Of a stretch of DNA of 64,000 bases, positions 1 to 8,380 are shown in pieces. The notes under the pieces were generated by a model. The model was not told the origin of the DNA. It did not search any database and was given only the letters and a program-made list of their open reading frames with translations. Location of the stretch: the NCBI RefSeq assembly GCF_006540085.1, contig NZ_BJOG01000007.1, positions 182,422 to 246,421 of the forward strand, written 5' to 3'. How positions within the stretch are numbered: position 1 is the first letter of the stretch; each line of letters opens with the position of its first letter. This DNA comes from Microbacterium oxydans. Its GTDB lineage: Bacteria > Actinomycetota > Actinomycetes > Actinomycetales > Microbacteriaceae. The translations under genes and the position numbers were made by a program.

Positions 1-101
1 CCGGAGGAGGACGCGGGGGCGGAGGTGCAGGCTGCGAGCGCGAGCGTCCCGGCCACCACGAGGGCGCCGGAGGCGCGACGTGCGAGTCTTGTGACGTTCA
101 T
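1..101 (-). CDS. N-terminus of a lipoprotein (cut by window edge)
   Basis: Only the first 33 codons are inside the window. They encode a typical lipoprotein signal peptide: a basic start (MNVTRLARR), a hydrophobic stretch of alanine, valine and leucine, and the lipobox LAAC with the cysteine near residue 25, followed by a serine/alanine/proline-rich linker. The ATG is preceded by a GAGGAG ribosome site about 7 bases upstream. A membrane-anchored protein on the outer face is therefore likely, most often the solute-binding protein of an ABC transporter, but the functional part lies outside the window. It diverges from the TetR gene at 267 and shares a control region holding two palindromes, so it is probably the repressor's target. 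Confidence 0.75.
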   Translation of the reverse strand, partial: MNVTRLARRASGALVVAGTLALAACTSAPASSS

Positions 102-119
102 GAGAACTCCTCTTCGAGT

Positions 120-139
120 TAGTCACCGGTTGGTGATTT
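120..139. promoter_or_regulatory. TetR-type operator, copy 1 (imperfect palindrome)
   Basis: Half-sites TAGTCACC and GGTGATTT flank a 4-base centre. The arrangement repeats almost exactly at 190-209. It lies 19 bases upstream of the lipoprotein start, where a bound repressor would block that promoter. Confidence 0.7.
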
Positions 140-189
140 TAAAGATCGTAGTCGCGCTTAGTGCTTTGTTGATTACGATCGGGTTACAT

Positions 190-209
190 TAGTCACCGTT
201 TGGTGACTA
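190..209. promoter_or_regulatory. TetR-type operator, copy 2 (perfect palindrome)
   Basis: TAGTCACC, centre GTTT, GGTGACTA: eight perfectly paired bases on each side. It is centred 70 bp from copy 1 and lies about 58 bases upstream of the TetR gene. Two sites between divergent genes suggest that the TetR protein represses both itself and the lipoprotein gene. Confidence 0.75.
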
Positions 210-266
210 AAAACAGCAAATGGAGAATCGTGGATGTAAGAGTGCAGGACCGGAGAGGGGGGCGCG

Positions 267-878
267 ATGCCCAAGATCGTCGACCATGAGGAACGCAGGA
301 CCCACATCGCCGATGCGGCGACACAGGTGATCATCCGCGTCGGTTTCGACAACCTCACGATGCGCGAGATCGCCACGGAGGCCGGCTACGCGCATGGCGC
401 GATCGCCCGGTACTTCCCCGACAAGAGGAGCGTCCTCACGGCGGCGTTCCTCCGTCTGTACTCGCTCGCCAACGACCGCATCCACGCCCGCATCGAGGGC
501 GTCCGAGGACTCGAGGCTCTGGAGCGGATGTGCAGGGAGATCCTCCCCTACAGCCCGAACGGCCCGCTGTACGCCAAGGTGGTCATCGCGTTCTGGGATC
601 ACGCGTCGCAGGACGACGAGGTCACCAGGATCCACCGCGTGAACAACCTGCACTGGCGGGACCTGTTCCGCCAGTGTCTGATCGAGGCCAGGGACGACGG
701 CGAGCTCGCCGACGGCATCGACATCGAGACCGCGGTGAACGAGATCGCGTCGCGCAATGCGGGGTGGCAGATGATCTCGGTGCTGATGCCGGACTCGGCG
801 GGCGACGGGCGGCTGAACGACGGCCTCGACGCGCTGCTGTCGACGCTCCGTCGCCCCTCCGTCCCGCCCGCCCGCTGA
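267..878 (+). CDS. TetR/AcrR-family transcriptional regulator
   Basis: This 203-residue protein has the TetR layout: an N-terminal helix-turn-helix at about residues 10-55 (TMREIATEAGYAHGAIARYF, then a PDK turn) followed by a divergent all-helical ligand domain. The length is normal for the family. The ATG is preceded by a purine-rich GAGAGGGGGG stretch. The gene diverges from a lipoprotein gene, and two near-identical TAGTCACC palindromes lie between them, so local repression is the simplest reading. The ligand is unknown. It converges on the GMC oxidoreductase gene with about 20 bases between the stops. It is not the phenylacetate regulator: its operators differ from the PaaR-type sites elsewhere in the window. 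Confidence 0.9.
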   Translation: MPKIVDHEERRTHIADAATQVIIRVGFDNLTMREIATEAGYAHGAIARYFPDKRSVLTAAFLRLYSLANDRIHARIEGVRGLEALERMCREILPYSPNGPLYAKVVIAFWDHASQDDEVTRIHRVNNLHWRDLFRQCLIEARDDGELADGIDIETAVNEIASRNAGWQMISVLMPDSAGDGRLNDGLDALLSTLRRPSVPPAR

Positions 879-898
879 TCGCATCCGTCGTCCTGCCT

Positions 899-2389
899 TC
901 AGCCTGCGAGGATGAACCGCGCGCCGCGTTCGCCGATCATGGCCGCAGGCGCGTTGGTGTTGCCGGTGGGCACGGTCGGCATGACGGAGGCGTCGACCAC
1001 ACGCAGCCCGTCGATCCCGCGTACCCGGAGCTGCGGATCGACCACGGACTCCTGGTCGCTGCCCATGCGGCAGGTACCGACCTGGTGGTGGTAGGTGATG
1101 GCCGTGCGGCGCACCCAGTCCTCCACATCGTCGTCCGTCACGTCCGGCCCGGGGTACACCTCCACCGCTCCCCACTCCTCGGCGAGCGCAGGCTGTGCGC
1201 CGATGCGGCGGCACTGGCGCACGGAGGCGGCGAGGGCGTCGGCATCGCGCTGATCCTCCAGTGCCGCCAGGTCGATGTGCGGCAGGTCGTCGAGGCCGGG
1301 ACCGGTGAGGCGCAGCTCGCCGCGGCTGTACGGCGTCACCAGGCCCGCCATGAGCGTGAACCCGTCGTCGCCCCGCGGTTCCAGGTCGCCCCACATCGGC
1401 ACGGAGAAGTGGATGGGCTGCGTGTCCGGCTGCGCGAGGCCGTCGCGGCTGCGCCAGAACAGGTGGCTCTGCGTGACGGACACCCCCGACTGCGGCGGGC
1501 CGATGGGCTTCTTCTCGGTCGCGAAGATCACCGGGGAGAGGAGGTGGTCGTGCAGATTCTTGCCCACAGCGGAGGCGTCGTGCACGACGGGGATGCCGAG
1601 CGCACTCAGCTCGTCAGCGGGACCGATGCCCGAGCGCAGCAGGATGACGGGCGTGCCGAGCGCTCCCGCCGACAGGACGATCTCGTCCGCGAACACTTCC
1701 TCGGTCTCATCGCCCTCCCCCAGCCGGATGCCGACCGCGCGCCCGTCGCGCACGATCACGGAGTGGACGGCGCGGCCGGTGAGGATCGTCATCCGGTCGG
1801 CGACGGGCTGCGCGTAGGCCGTCCAGGTGTTGACCCGACGGCCGTCCTTGATCGTGACCTGCTCCTGTGAGACCCCGTCGAGCGTGCCCCCGTTGTAGTT
1901 CGGGTTGCGCGGCAGCCCCTCCTCGACGGCGGCGTCGATGATCGAAGCCTGGATGGGCGAGAGCGCATAATCGTCGGTCACGGGCAGCAGGTCGTTCTCG
2001 ATCGCGTCGTAGATCGGCTCGACCTCGGCCCAGCCCCATCCCGTCGCGCCGGCGGCCTCCCACGCGTCGTAGTCGGAGGCCGCGCCGCGCACCCAGATCA
2101 TGGCGTTCAGCGCGTGCGAGCCGCCGGTGACCTTGCCGCGAGGGAGATGCAGACGTCGACCGGCCGCGTGCGGCTGCGGCACGGTGAAGAAGTCCCAGTC
2201 CTCGGCGGAGTGCCAGAGCTCCCCCGCCCGCGACGGGTCGTGGATGGCCGGGTTCGTGTCGTAGCCGCCGGCCTCGACGAGCGTGACGGCGACCCCGGCG
2301 TCGGCGAGACGCCGGGCGACGATGGCGCCCGAGGTGCCGGCCCCGACGACGATGGCGGAGCGCACCGCGCCGCTGTTCGCCGCGGTCAC
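899..2389 (-). CDS. GMC-family FAD-dependent oxidoreductase (alcohol/choline dehydrogenase-like)
   Basis: A protein of 496 residues with the glucose-methanol-choline oxidoreductase signatures: the FAD dinucleotide motif GAGTSG at residues 16-21 with a following VEAGG, the LPRGKVTGGSHALN signature, the second signature around LSAGALGTPVILLRSGIGP, and the C-terminal active-site His435 (YHHQVGTCRMG) paired with Asn479 (TGNTN). His-Asn at a 44-residue interval is the spacing of choline oxidase. It should oxidise an alcohol to an aldehyde, handing it to the aldehyde dehydrogenase encoded just upstream. The GTG start lies 2 bases after that gene's stop, so the two are translationally coupled. The reading frame continues further upstream, but those codons overlap the aldehyde dehydrogenase gene. 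Choline, PEG-type alcohols or other substrates cannot be told apart here. Confidence 0.88.
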   Translation of the reverse strand: MTAANSGAVRSAIVVGAGTSGAIVARRLADAGVAVTLVEAGGYDTNPAIHDPSRAGELWHSAEDWDFFTVPQPHAAGRRLHLPRGKVTGGSHALNAMIWVRGAASDYDAWEAAGATGWGWAEVEPIYDAIENDLLPVTDDYALSPIQASIIDAAVEEGLPRNPNYNGGTLDGVSQEQVTIKDGRRVNTWTAYAQPVADRMTILTGRAVHSVIVRDGRAVGIRLGEGDETEEVFADEIVLSAGALGTPVILLRSGIGPADELSALGIPVVHDASAVGKNLHDHLLSPVIFATEKKPIGPPQSGVSVTQSHLFWRSRDGLAQPDTQPIHFSVPMWGDLEPRGDDGFTLMAGLVTPYSRGELRLTGPGLDDLPHIDLAALEDQRDADALAASVRQCRRIGAQPALAEEWGAVEVYPGPDVTDDDVEDWVRRTAITYHHQVGTCRMGSDQESVVDPQLRVRGIDGLRVVDASVMPTVPTGNTNAPAAMIGERGARFILAG

Positions 2390-2391
2390 GC

Positions 2392-3831
2392 TCAGGCCTT
2401 CCGGCCCGGTCCGGAGACGACCTGGGTGACGGCGACGGACTTGAGTCCCTCGACGCCGAACTCCAGCCCGTAGCCCGAGCTCTTCACACCGCCGAACGGC
2501 ACCATGGGGTGCAGCCCACCGTGCGAGTTGATCCACACCGTGCCGGACTGCATGCGCGCAGCGACGGCGCGGGCCTCCTCCGGGTCGCTGGCCCACACCG
2601 AGGCGCCAAGGCCCACGTCGAGGGCGTTCGCGAGCGTGAAGGCCTCGTCGACGTCGCTGTAGCGGATGACGGGGAGTGCGGGACCGAACTGCTCCTCCTG
2701 CACCAGCGCCGCATCGTTGTCGATGTCGGCGACGATGGTAGGCCGGTAGAACAGCTCGCCGAGGTCGGATGCCGGCTCGCCGCCGGTGACGATCCGGGCA
2801 CCGCGGCTCTTCGCATCGTCGACCAGGCGGCTGACGATGTCGAACTGCGGCCGGTTCTGCAGCGGTCCGAGCACATTGCCCTCGTCGAGTCCGTTGCCCA
2901 TCGGCACCTGCTCGGCGATCGCGGCGAGTGCGTCCACGACCTCGTCGTAGACGGAGTCGTGCACGTAGAGGCGCTTCATGGCTGCGCAGGTCTGTCCGGT
3001 GTTGATGAACGCCCCCCAGAAGAGGTCTTCGGCGATGGCCGACGCGTCCGTGCCGGGAAGCACGATGCCCGCGTCGTTGCCGCCCAGCTCCAGCGTGAGG
3101 CGGGCGAGGTTGCCTGCGGAGCTCTCGATGATGCGGCGACCGGTCGCTGTCGAGCCGGTGAACATGATCTTGGCGATGTCGGGGTGTGACGCGAGGCGAG
3201 CGCCCACCTCACGGTCTCCGGAGACGCCGAGCAGCACATTCTCCGGCAGCACCTCGTTCATCACCGCGATCATCGCGAGCACGCTCAGCGGGGTGTACTC
3301 GCTGGGCTTCGCGACGACCGTGTTGCCCATCCGCAGCGACGGCCCGATCTGCCAGATCGTGATCATGAGCGGCCAGTTCCACGGCCCGATGGCTCCGACG
3401 ACACCAGCCGCCTTGTAGACGAGCTCGGCGTGCAGCGTCTCGTCGTCGACGAGCACCTGCGACTCGAGCACGGTGCTGGCATTGGTGCGCAGCCATGCCG
3501 AGCAGGCACCGAGCTCGAACCGCGCGTTCGGGCCGTTGAGCGGCTTCCCCTGCTCCCGCGACAGGAGGTAGGCCAGACCCTCGGCGTTCGCATCGATCGC
3601 GTCGGCCGCGGCCAGGAGCAGTTCGCTCCGTTTCTCGTGACCGAGCGCCTCCCACGCGGGCTGCGCAGCCTTCGCACGGGCGATCGCGTCGTCGAGGTCG
3701 TCCACGGCGGCGACGGGTGCACGGCCGATGACCTCGCGGGTCGCAGCATCGGGGATCTCACGGCCCTCGCCTTCCGGCGCCTGGATGCGGTCGAGCAGCG
3801 CGGCGGCTGCGGAAGCTGCGGAATCGGACAT
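2392..3831 (-). CDS. NAD(P)-dependent aldehyde dehydrogenase
   Basis: A 479-residue ALDH-superfamily enzyme. The catalytic residues are in place: Asn152 in PWNWP, Glu248 in LELGG and the nucleophile Cys282 in GQTCAAMKR, with the usual EEQFGP and PFGGVKSSG segments later. The start at 3831 (MSDSAASAAA) has a GAAGGAGA ribosome site; the open frame upstream of it shows no homology. It oxidises an aldehyde to a carboxylate in the cytosol. The GMC oxidoreductase gene follows 2 bases downstream, so the pair probably takes an alcohol to an acid. A betaine-aldehyde role is possible but no BetB-specific sign was recognised. The HNH gene lies 59 bases upstream on the same strand. Confidence 0.88.
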   Translation of the reverse strand: MSDSAASAAAALLDRIQAPEGEGREIPDAATREVIGRAPVAAVDDLDDAIARAKAAQPAWEALGHEKRSELLLAAADAIDANAEGLAYLLSREQGKPLNGPNARFELGACSAWLRTNASTVLESQVLVDDETLHAELVYKAAGVVGAIGPWNWPLMITIWQIGPSLRMGNTVVAKPSEYTPLSVLAMIAVMNEVLPENVLLGVSGDREVGARLASHPDIAKIMFTGSTATGRRIIESSAGNLARLTLELGGNDAGIVLPGTDASAIAEDLFWGAFINTGQTCAAMKRLYVHDSVYDEVVDALAAIAEQVPMGNGLDEGNVLGPLQNRPQFDIVSRLVDDAKSRGARIVTGGEPASDLGELFYRPTIVADIDNDAALVQEEQFGPALPVIRYSDVDEAFTLANALDVGLGASVWASDPEEARAVAARMQSGTVWINSHGGLHPMVPFGGVKSSGYGLEFGVEGLKSVAVTQVVSGPGRKA

Positions 3832-3890
3832 CGGTGTCTCTCCTTCGAGCGTGGCGCTGACCGATGGCGGAGTGGCCGCCGGTCTTCCTC

Positions 3891-5510
3891 TCATTCTCGG
3901 ATGCCCCTTCCCGCCGCACTTGTCGCGGAGCGCGCCGAAGATGTCCTCGCGCGAACGATGCGCCCGCTGGCAGGTGCGCGGCGAGCAGGCCTCCCGCGAT
4001 CGGCTCGAGTCCCCGTCGCCGGTCGCGGCGTGCGCCATCGCCGCGCCGGGTCCCACCAGGCCGGCCCTCGCACCTGCGGCGCTCCCCCACGCATGCGGAT
4101 CTGCCAACCTGAGGTGTCCAACGTGCGGTGATGGTGCCAGCAGAGCGCCACCCCGTTGTCGGTGTGGGTGGAACCCCCACGGGCGTACTCCGTGACGTGG
4201 TGGATCTCGCACCAGGCGGCCGGGACGTGGCACCCGGGAATGAGGCATTCGCGGTCCCGCACGCAGATCGCGCGGCGCTGCGCCGGAGTGAAGATCCGGT
4301 CGCTCGACCCGAGCCCGACGATCCTTCCTCCGGCCCCGTAGACGACCCGCTGGATCGAACCGCCGCACGCCGTGTGCGCGGCGACGCGGGTCGAGACAGG
4401 CGTGTCGACCCCGTCGACCCGCGCCCAGCCCCGCCCCGTGGCGTAATCCTCGGCACCGACCGTGACCACGAGAGTCGGGGCAGCACCGCCCAGCCGCGGC
4501 ATCTCGTCGTGTCGGGCCGCGATGCCCAGGGCCGCCGCGAGTGCATCGTGCTGCTTCTGTGCCCGCGTGCGCGCGTCGATCATCCCGCCAGGGTCCCCGG
4601 ACGGAAGCACATCGTCATCCGGCGACACCGGGGCATGCGGACTCCCGGCAACGAATTCCTCGAGCTCCGCGGACGGTACGAAGTGGACACCGGGAAGCGG
4701 CGGACCGTCGACCCTCGGGTTCAGATACGCGTCCCAGATCCGCTGCAGCTGCCCCGCGACCTCCGGCAGCAGCGCGCCGCGAAACGGGATGACGCCGTCC
4801 TTGGCGCGCCCCAGCACCACCCCGCGAGCCCGCAACGCGATGTCCTCAGCCGGCTCCGCCCCGTCCGGGTCCAGGTACTGCACGATCAGCTGAGCTTGCA
4901 CCCGCAGATCCTCGGGCGTCGGTGCCGGACCGGGCTCGTTCTCGGCACCGTCGTCGCTCTCCGCGCCACGAGCGACTCCCGCCAGATACGCGTCCGCCTC
5001 CCACCGGTCGGCGACGCGCACGCGCGGACCGGCCTGCTCGATCGGCCCCGTCGCAGCCAGCAACCCGGTCACGCCGATCGCCCCGTCGAGGAGGGCCTCG
5101 CGCAGCGCCGGCCACCGCGCCGGCAGCCACTCTCCGGAGGAGAGGTCGACATCGCGTCGCACCAAGCGCGCGCCCTTCACAAGGCGCGCGGCACCCACCG
5201 CGTCGGTGCGGAGCACACGCTGCAGCAACTCGTTCATCGAGCGGCAGCCGTACCGTCCGCAGAACGCCGGCTCCCCCGACCTGTCAGGACGCTGATCGAC
5301 GCTCGCCACCGCCTCGACGACCACGGCCTCCACGCGTCGCTGGATCTCGCCCACGACCCGCAGCAGGTCCATCATCTCTCCTGCATCGAGAGCGCCCATG
5401 GCGCCGGACTGGAGCACGGCGTCGAGAGCGACGACCGTGTCGTCGAGAACCGCTGCCGGGGTGCTTTCCATACGACGATTCAATAGAGGGCCACCGACAT
5501 TTCGAGGCAC
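3891..5510 (-). CDS. DUF222 / HNH endonuclease domain protein (13E12-like)
   Basis: A 539-residue protein with an N-terminal alpha-helical DUF222 region and an HNH nuclease motif in the last fifth: two cysteines in ECLIPGC, then CEIHHVTEYARGG, a D-N pair and CWHHHRTLD. This is the architecture of the large actinobacterial 13E12-type family, of unknown function and often multicopy. The start is uncertain: GTG at 5510 has an AGGGG site 6 bases upstream and is used here; an in-frame ATG at 5471 (MESTPAAV) lacks a ribosome site. The C-terminal 40 residues after the HNH motif are Arg/Ala-rich and unconserved. It stands alone between a dehydrogenase pair and the Lrp gene; no flanking repeat was seen. 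Confidence 0.85.
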   Translation of the reverse strand: MPRNVGGPLLNRRMESTPAAVLDDTVVALDAVLQSGAMGALDAGEMMDLLRVVGEIQRRVEAVVVEAVASVDQRPDRSGEPAFCGRYGCRSMNELLQRVLRTDAVGAARLVKGARLVRRDVDLSSGEWLPARWPALREALLDGAIGVTGLLAATGPIEQAGPRVRVADRWEADAYLAGVARGAESDDGAENEPGPAPTPEDLRVQAQLIVQYLDPDGAEPAEDIALRARGVVLGRAKDGVIPFRGALLPEVAGQLQRIWDAYLNPRVDGPPLPGVHFVPSAELEEFVAGSPHAPVSPDDDVLPSGDPGGMIDARTRAQKQHDALAAALGIAARHDEMPRLGGAAPTLVVTVGAEDYATGRGWARVDGVDTPVSTRVAAHTACGGSIQRVVYGAGGRIVGLGSSDRIFTPAQRRAICVRDRECLIPGCHVPAAWCEIHHVTEYARGGSTHTDNGVALCWHHHRTLDTSGWQIRMRGGAPQVRGPAWWDPARRWRTPRPATGTRADRGRPARRAPASGRIVRARTSSARSATSAAGRGIRE

Positions 5511-5648
5511 GATTACCCCTGTTCAGGGCGATATTCCAGTACGCTCGAGACACTCCTCCTTCACACCAAGAGACCCGCGATCAGCCCTCCACACCACCCC
5601 AGCATCCGCACCGAAAACCTCCGCCGCACCCCGGTCGCAGGAGAACCC

Positions 5649-6086
5649 TCACACCAGGTCGGAGTCCTCGAAGATCAGGATCGTCCGTGTGGAGCGGATC
5701 GACGGGATCGCCTGGATGTCCTCCAGCACGATGCGACGGAGGTCGCGGGCGTCGTTGGCCCGCACGAGCAGCAGCACGTCGAAGTCGCCCCCGACCAGAG
5801 CCATGTGCTCGATCTCGGGGATCACCCTGAGCCGCGCGCTCACCTCCTGCCACGTGGCCTGCTCGATCGCGAGCGTCACATAGGCGCTCGCGTGGTGTCC
5901 GAGCAGTACGGGGTCGGTGCGCACCGTGTACCCCGTGATCACCCCGGTGTCGGTGAGTCGCTTGATCCGCGCGTGCGCTCCGGCGCGGGAGATGTGCACC
6001 GACTCGGCGATCGCGGTCATCGACGCGCGAGCATCCCGCCGCAGCTCAGCGAGGATCGCGCGATCCGTGTCGTCGAGCGCCGCCAT
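5649..6086 (-). CDS. Lrp/AsnC-family regulator, probable BCKDH operon regulator
   Basis: 145 residues: an N-terminal winged helix-turn-helix (LDDTDRAILAELRRDARASM, then an SRAGAHARIKRL recognition region) and a C-terminal RAM/ligand domain with GGDFDVLLLV. The start at 6086 has a GGAGGAGAGAGG ribosome site; the longer frame to 6248 runs into the divergent promoter region. It diverges from the branched-chain 2-oxoacid dehydrogenase operon, the classic BkdR arrangement, so control of that operon in response to branched-chain amino or keto acids is the likely job. The intergenic region holds a perfect 8-bp dyad and a pair of CTGACAC repeats as candidate binding sites. Confidence 0.88.
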   Translation of the reverse strand: MAALDDTDRAILAELRRDARASMTAIAESVHISRAGAHARIKRLTDTGVITGYTVRTDPVLLGHHASAYVTLAIEQATWQEVSARLRVIPEIEHMALVGGDFDVLLLVRANDARDLRRIVLEDIQAIPSIRSTRTILIFEDSDLV

Positions 6087-6112
6087 GGCACCCCTCTCTC
6101 CTCCGGGAAATA

Positions 6113-6139
6113 CTGACACTTCGGAGGCCATTCTGACAC
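6113..6139. repeat. Direct repeat pair CTGACAC, 20 bp apart
   Basis: CTGACAC occurs at 6113-6119 and at 6133-6139, exactly two helical turns apart on the same DNA face, between the lrp start and the E1 alpha start. Multimeric Lrp proteins often contact phased sites, so these may be binding half-sites. Confidence 0.4.
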
Positions 6140-6144
6140 GGCGA

Positions 6145-6166
6145 GCGCAATCGTCCATGATTGCGC
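6145..6166. promoter_or_regulatory. Candidate Lrp operator (perfect dyad)
   Basis: GCGCAATC, spacer GTCCAT, GATTGCGC: an 8-bp perfect inverted repeat about 70 bases upstream of the E1 alpha ATG and about 58 bases from the lrp start. Its place in a divergent promoter region next to an Lrp gene supports an operator; binding itself is inferred. Confidence 0.55.
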
Positions 6167-6236
6167 AGCGGTTCTTGGATGACTGTCGCATGCGCGGCAT
6201 GCTGTCCTCATCGAGTTCGGCAAGGAAGGCGGACGG

Positions 6237-7355
6237 ATGCACCCCCATGACATGCTCCCGCGAGACACCGCGGTACGACTGATCGACGAGGACGGGACCA
6301 CCCTCCCCGACGAGGCATACGCGCTCCCCGCCGCCGACGTCCTGCTCGCCGCTTACCGCGGGCTCGTCGAAGGCAGACGCATCAACGACCAGGCGGGCGC
6401 GCTCGTCCGCCAGGGCCGCCTCGCGGTCTACCCCTCGTCACATGGTCAGGAGGCATGCCAGGTGGCAGCGGCGATGGTGCTCGGTGACACCGACTGGCTC
6501 TTCCCCACGTACCGCGACTCGGTCGCGGTGATCGCCCGCGGCATCGCTCCCGCTGAGGCGATGGTGCTCCTCAAGGGCGACTGGCACTCGGGCTACGACG
6601 TGCGCGCGCACCGCGTCGCCCCACAGGCCACCCCGCTCGCGACCCAGCTCCTGCACGCGGTCGGCTTCGCGCAGGCGGCGAAGCACCGCGGTGAGGACAC
6701 CGTCGTGCTCGCGCTCTGCGGCGACGGTGCCACGAGCGAGGGCGACTTCCACGAGGCGATGAACTTCGCCGCCGTGTTCCATGTCCCGGTCGTGTTCTTC
6801 GTGCAGAACAACGAGTTCGCCATCTCGGTGCCCCTCTCCCGGCAGACCGCTGCCCCCTCCCTGGCACACAAGGCGGTCGGCTACGGCATGCCGGGGCAGC
6901 GCGTCGACGGCAACGACGTGGCCGCGGTCCTCGCGGTGCTCACGGAAGCCGTCGACCGCGCCCGCGCCGGCGGCGGCCCCTCCCTGGTCGAGGCGCACAC
7001 CTATCGCATGCAGGCGCACACCAACGCCGACGACGACACCCGCTACCGCGAGCGCGAGGAAGTGCAGGCCTGGCTCGCCCGCGACCCGCTCCTGCGCCTG
7101 CGCGCGCATCTCACTGCGACAGGGGCGCTCGACGCCGCCGCCGAGGAGCGCTTCGCCTCGGGTGCCGAGGAGATCGCGGCGGCGATGAGGGCAGCGCTGA
7201 ACACCGACGCAGACCTCGATCCCGAAGACCTGTTCCGCTTCGTGACCGCGACCCGCTCCCCGCAGCTCGACGAGCAGTGGCACCTGCTGCGCGACGAGAT
7301 CGAACGCTCGCGTCTCGCCGACGCCGAGCACGCCACGACCGGAGGCCACCGATGA
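6237..7355 (+). CDS. bkdA: Branched-chain 2-oxoacid dehydrogenase E1 alpha subunit
   Basis: 372 residues, matching the alpha subunit of heterotetrameric E1 components. The thiamine diphosphate motif is clear: GDG at residues 162-164 through NN at 191-192 (GDGATSEGDFHEAMNFAAVF, ending FFVQNN). It decarboxylates a 2-oxo acid together with E1 beta and passes the acyl group to lipoyl-E2. The first of three overlapping genes (ATGA overlaps). AAGGAAGG precedes the ATG; a second in-frame ATG lies 12 bases on. Divergence from an Lrp gene and the lack of a complete PDH set favour branched-chain keto acids over pyruvate; acetoin cleavage is a less likely alternative. Confidence 0.88.
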   Translation: MHPHDMLPRDTAVRLIDEDGTTLPDEAYALPAADVLLAAYRGLVEGRRINDQAGALVRQGRLAVYPSSHGQEACQVAAAMVLGDTDWLFPTYRDSVAVIARGIAPAEAMVLLKGDWHSGYDVRAHRVAPQATPLATQLLHAVGFAQAAKHRGEDTVVLALCGDGATSEGDFHEAMNFAAVFHVPVVFFVQNNEFAISVPLSRQTAAPSLAHKAVGYGMPGQRVDGNDVAAVLAVLTEAVDRARAGGGPSLVEAHTYRMQAHTNADDDTRYREREEVQAWLARDPLLRLRAHLTATGALDAAAEERFASGAEEIAAAMRAALNTDADLDPEDLFRFVTATRSPQLDEQWHLLRDEIERSRLADAEHATTGGHR

Positions 7356-8380
7356 CGATCGCACAGGACGACACGCGCATCGAGAGCGGAGTCACCACGA
7401 CGACCACGATGACCATGGCCGCCGCCTTGAACAGGGCACTGGCCGACGCCATCGAGTCGGATCCGGACGTGGTGGTCTTCGGCGAAGATGTGGGAGCCCT
7501 CGGTGGCGTCTTCCGCATCACGGATGGACTCACCGCACGCTTCGGTGAGGACCGCTGCTTCGACACTCCGCTCGCGGAGTCCGGGATCGTCGGCACCGCG
7601 GTGGGGATGGCGATGAACGGGCTGCGCCCCGTGATCGAGATGCAGTTCGACGCCTTCGCCCTCCCCGCGTTCGAACAGGTCGTGAGCCATGTCGCCAAGC
7701 TCGGCAACCGCACGCGCGGTGGCATGCGCATGCCCCTGGTGATCCGCATCCCGTTCGGGGGCGGCATCGGGGGCGTCGAGCACCACTGCGACTCGTCCGA
7801 GGCCTACTACGCCCACACCCCCGGCCTCACGGTCGTCAGCCCGGCCACTCCGCAGGACGCGTACTCCCTGCTGCGTGCGGCCATCGCCTCGCCCGACCCG
7901 GTGATCTTCCTCGAGCCCAAGAAGCTGTACTGGAGCAAGGGCGAGGTCGACACCTCAGTCACCACGGAGCTCGGTTCGGCGCGTATCGCCCGCGACGGCA
8001 CGGATGTGACGCTCCTCGCGTACGGCTCGTCCGTGCCGCTCGCACTGGAGGTCGCCGAGGTGGCCGCTGCGGAGGGGCGGAGCGTGCAGGTCGTCGACGT
8101 CCGCTCCCTCTCGCCGTTCGACGACGCCACCGTGACGGCCGCCGTGAAGTCGACAGGCCGTGCCGTGGTCATCGCGGAGGCGCCGGGCTACGTGAGCGTC
8201 GCCTCCGAGATCCAGGCACGCGTGTTCGAGCGCTGCTTCGAATACCTGGCGGCGCCCGTGCGACGGGTGACCGGATTCGACACGCCCTACGCACCTCCGA
8301 AGCTCGAGCACTGGTACCTGCCGGACGTCGACCGCGTGCTCGATGCGATCGACACCCTGCACTGGGAGGACGAATCATGA
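7352..8380 (+). CDS. bkdB: Branched-chain 2-oxoacid dehydrogenase E1 beta subunit
   Basis: 342 residues. The N-terminal pyrimidine-binding domain has FGEDVGALGGVFRITDGL and DTPLAESGIVGTAVGMA, and the C-terminal transketolase domain carries VVDVRSLSPFD and AEAPGYVSVASEI. These are standard E1 beta features. The ATG at 7352 overlaps the E1 alpha stop (ATGA) and follows a GGAGG site. In-frame codons upstream are inside the E1 alpha gene. It forms the alpha2-beta2 decarboxylase with the preceding product. A short threonine-rich segment (TTTTTMTM) precedes the domain. Confidence 0.9.
   Translation: MTIAQDDTRIESGVTTTTTMTMAAALNRALADAIESDPDVVVFGEDVGALGGVFRITDGLTARFGEDRCFDTPLAESGIVGTAVGMAMNGLRPVIEMQFDAFALPAFEQVVSHVAKLGNRTRGGMRMPLVIRIPFGGGIGGVEHHCDSSEAYYAHTPGLTVVSPATPQDAYSLLRAAIASPDPVIFLEPKKLYWSKGEVDTSVTTELGSARIARDGTDVTLLAYGSSVPLALEVAEVAAAEGRSVQVVDVRSLSPFDDATVTAAVKSTGRAVVIAEAPGYVSVASEIQARVFERCFEYLAAPVRRVTGFDTPYAPPKLEHWYLPDVDRVLDAIDTLHWEDES

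Noticed and set aside
267..878. First TetR gene considered as PaaR
   Set aside because: Its own palindromes (TAGTCACC type) differ from the four PaaR-like sites, while the TetR gene at 17767-18399 lies inside the paa block.
899..3831. GMC oxidoreductase/aldehyde dehydrogenase pair considered as betA-betB (choline to betaine)
   Set aside because: The His-Asn pair fits choline-type enzymes, but many other GMC enzymes share it, and no choline transporter or BetI-like context was seen. Kept as family-level calls.
3891..5510. HNH protein considered as a homing or insertion element
   Set aside because: No flanking repeats, split gene or recombinase were seen; the DUF222-HNH family is common as stand-alone genes in actinobacteria.
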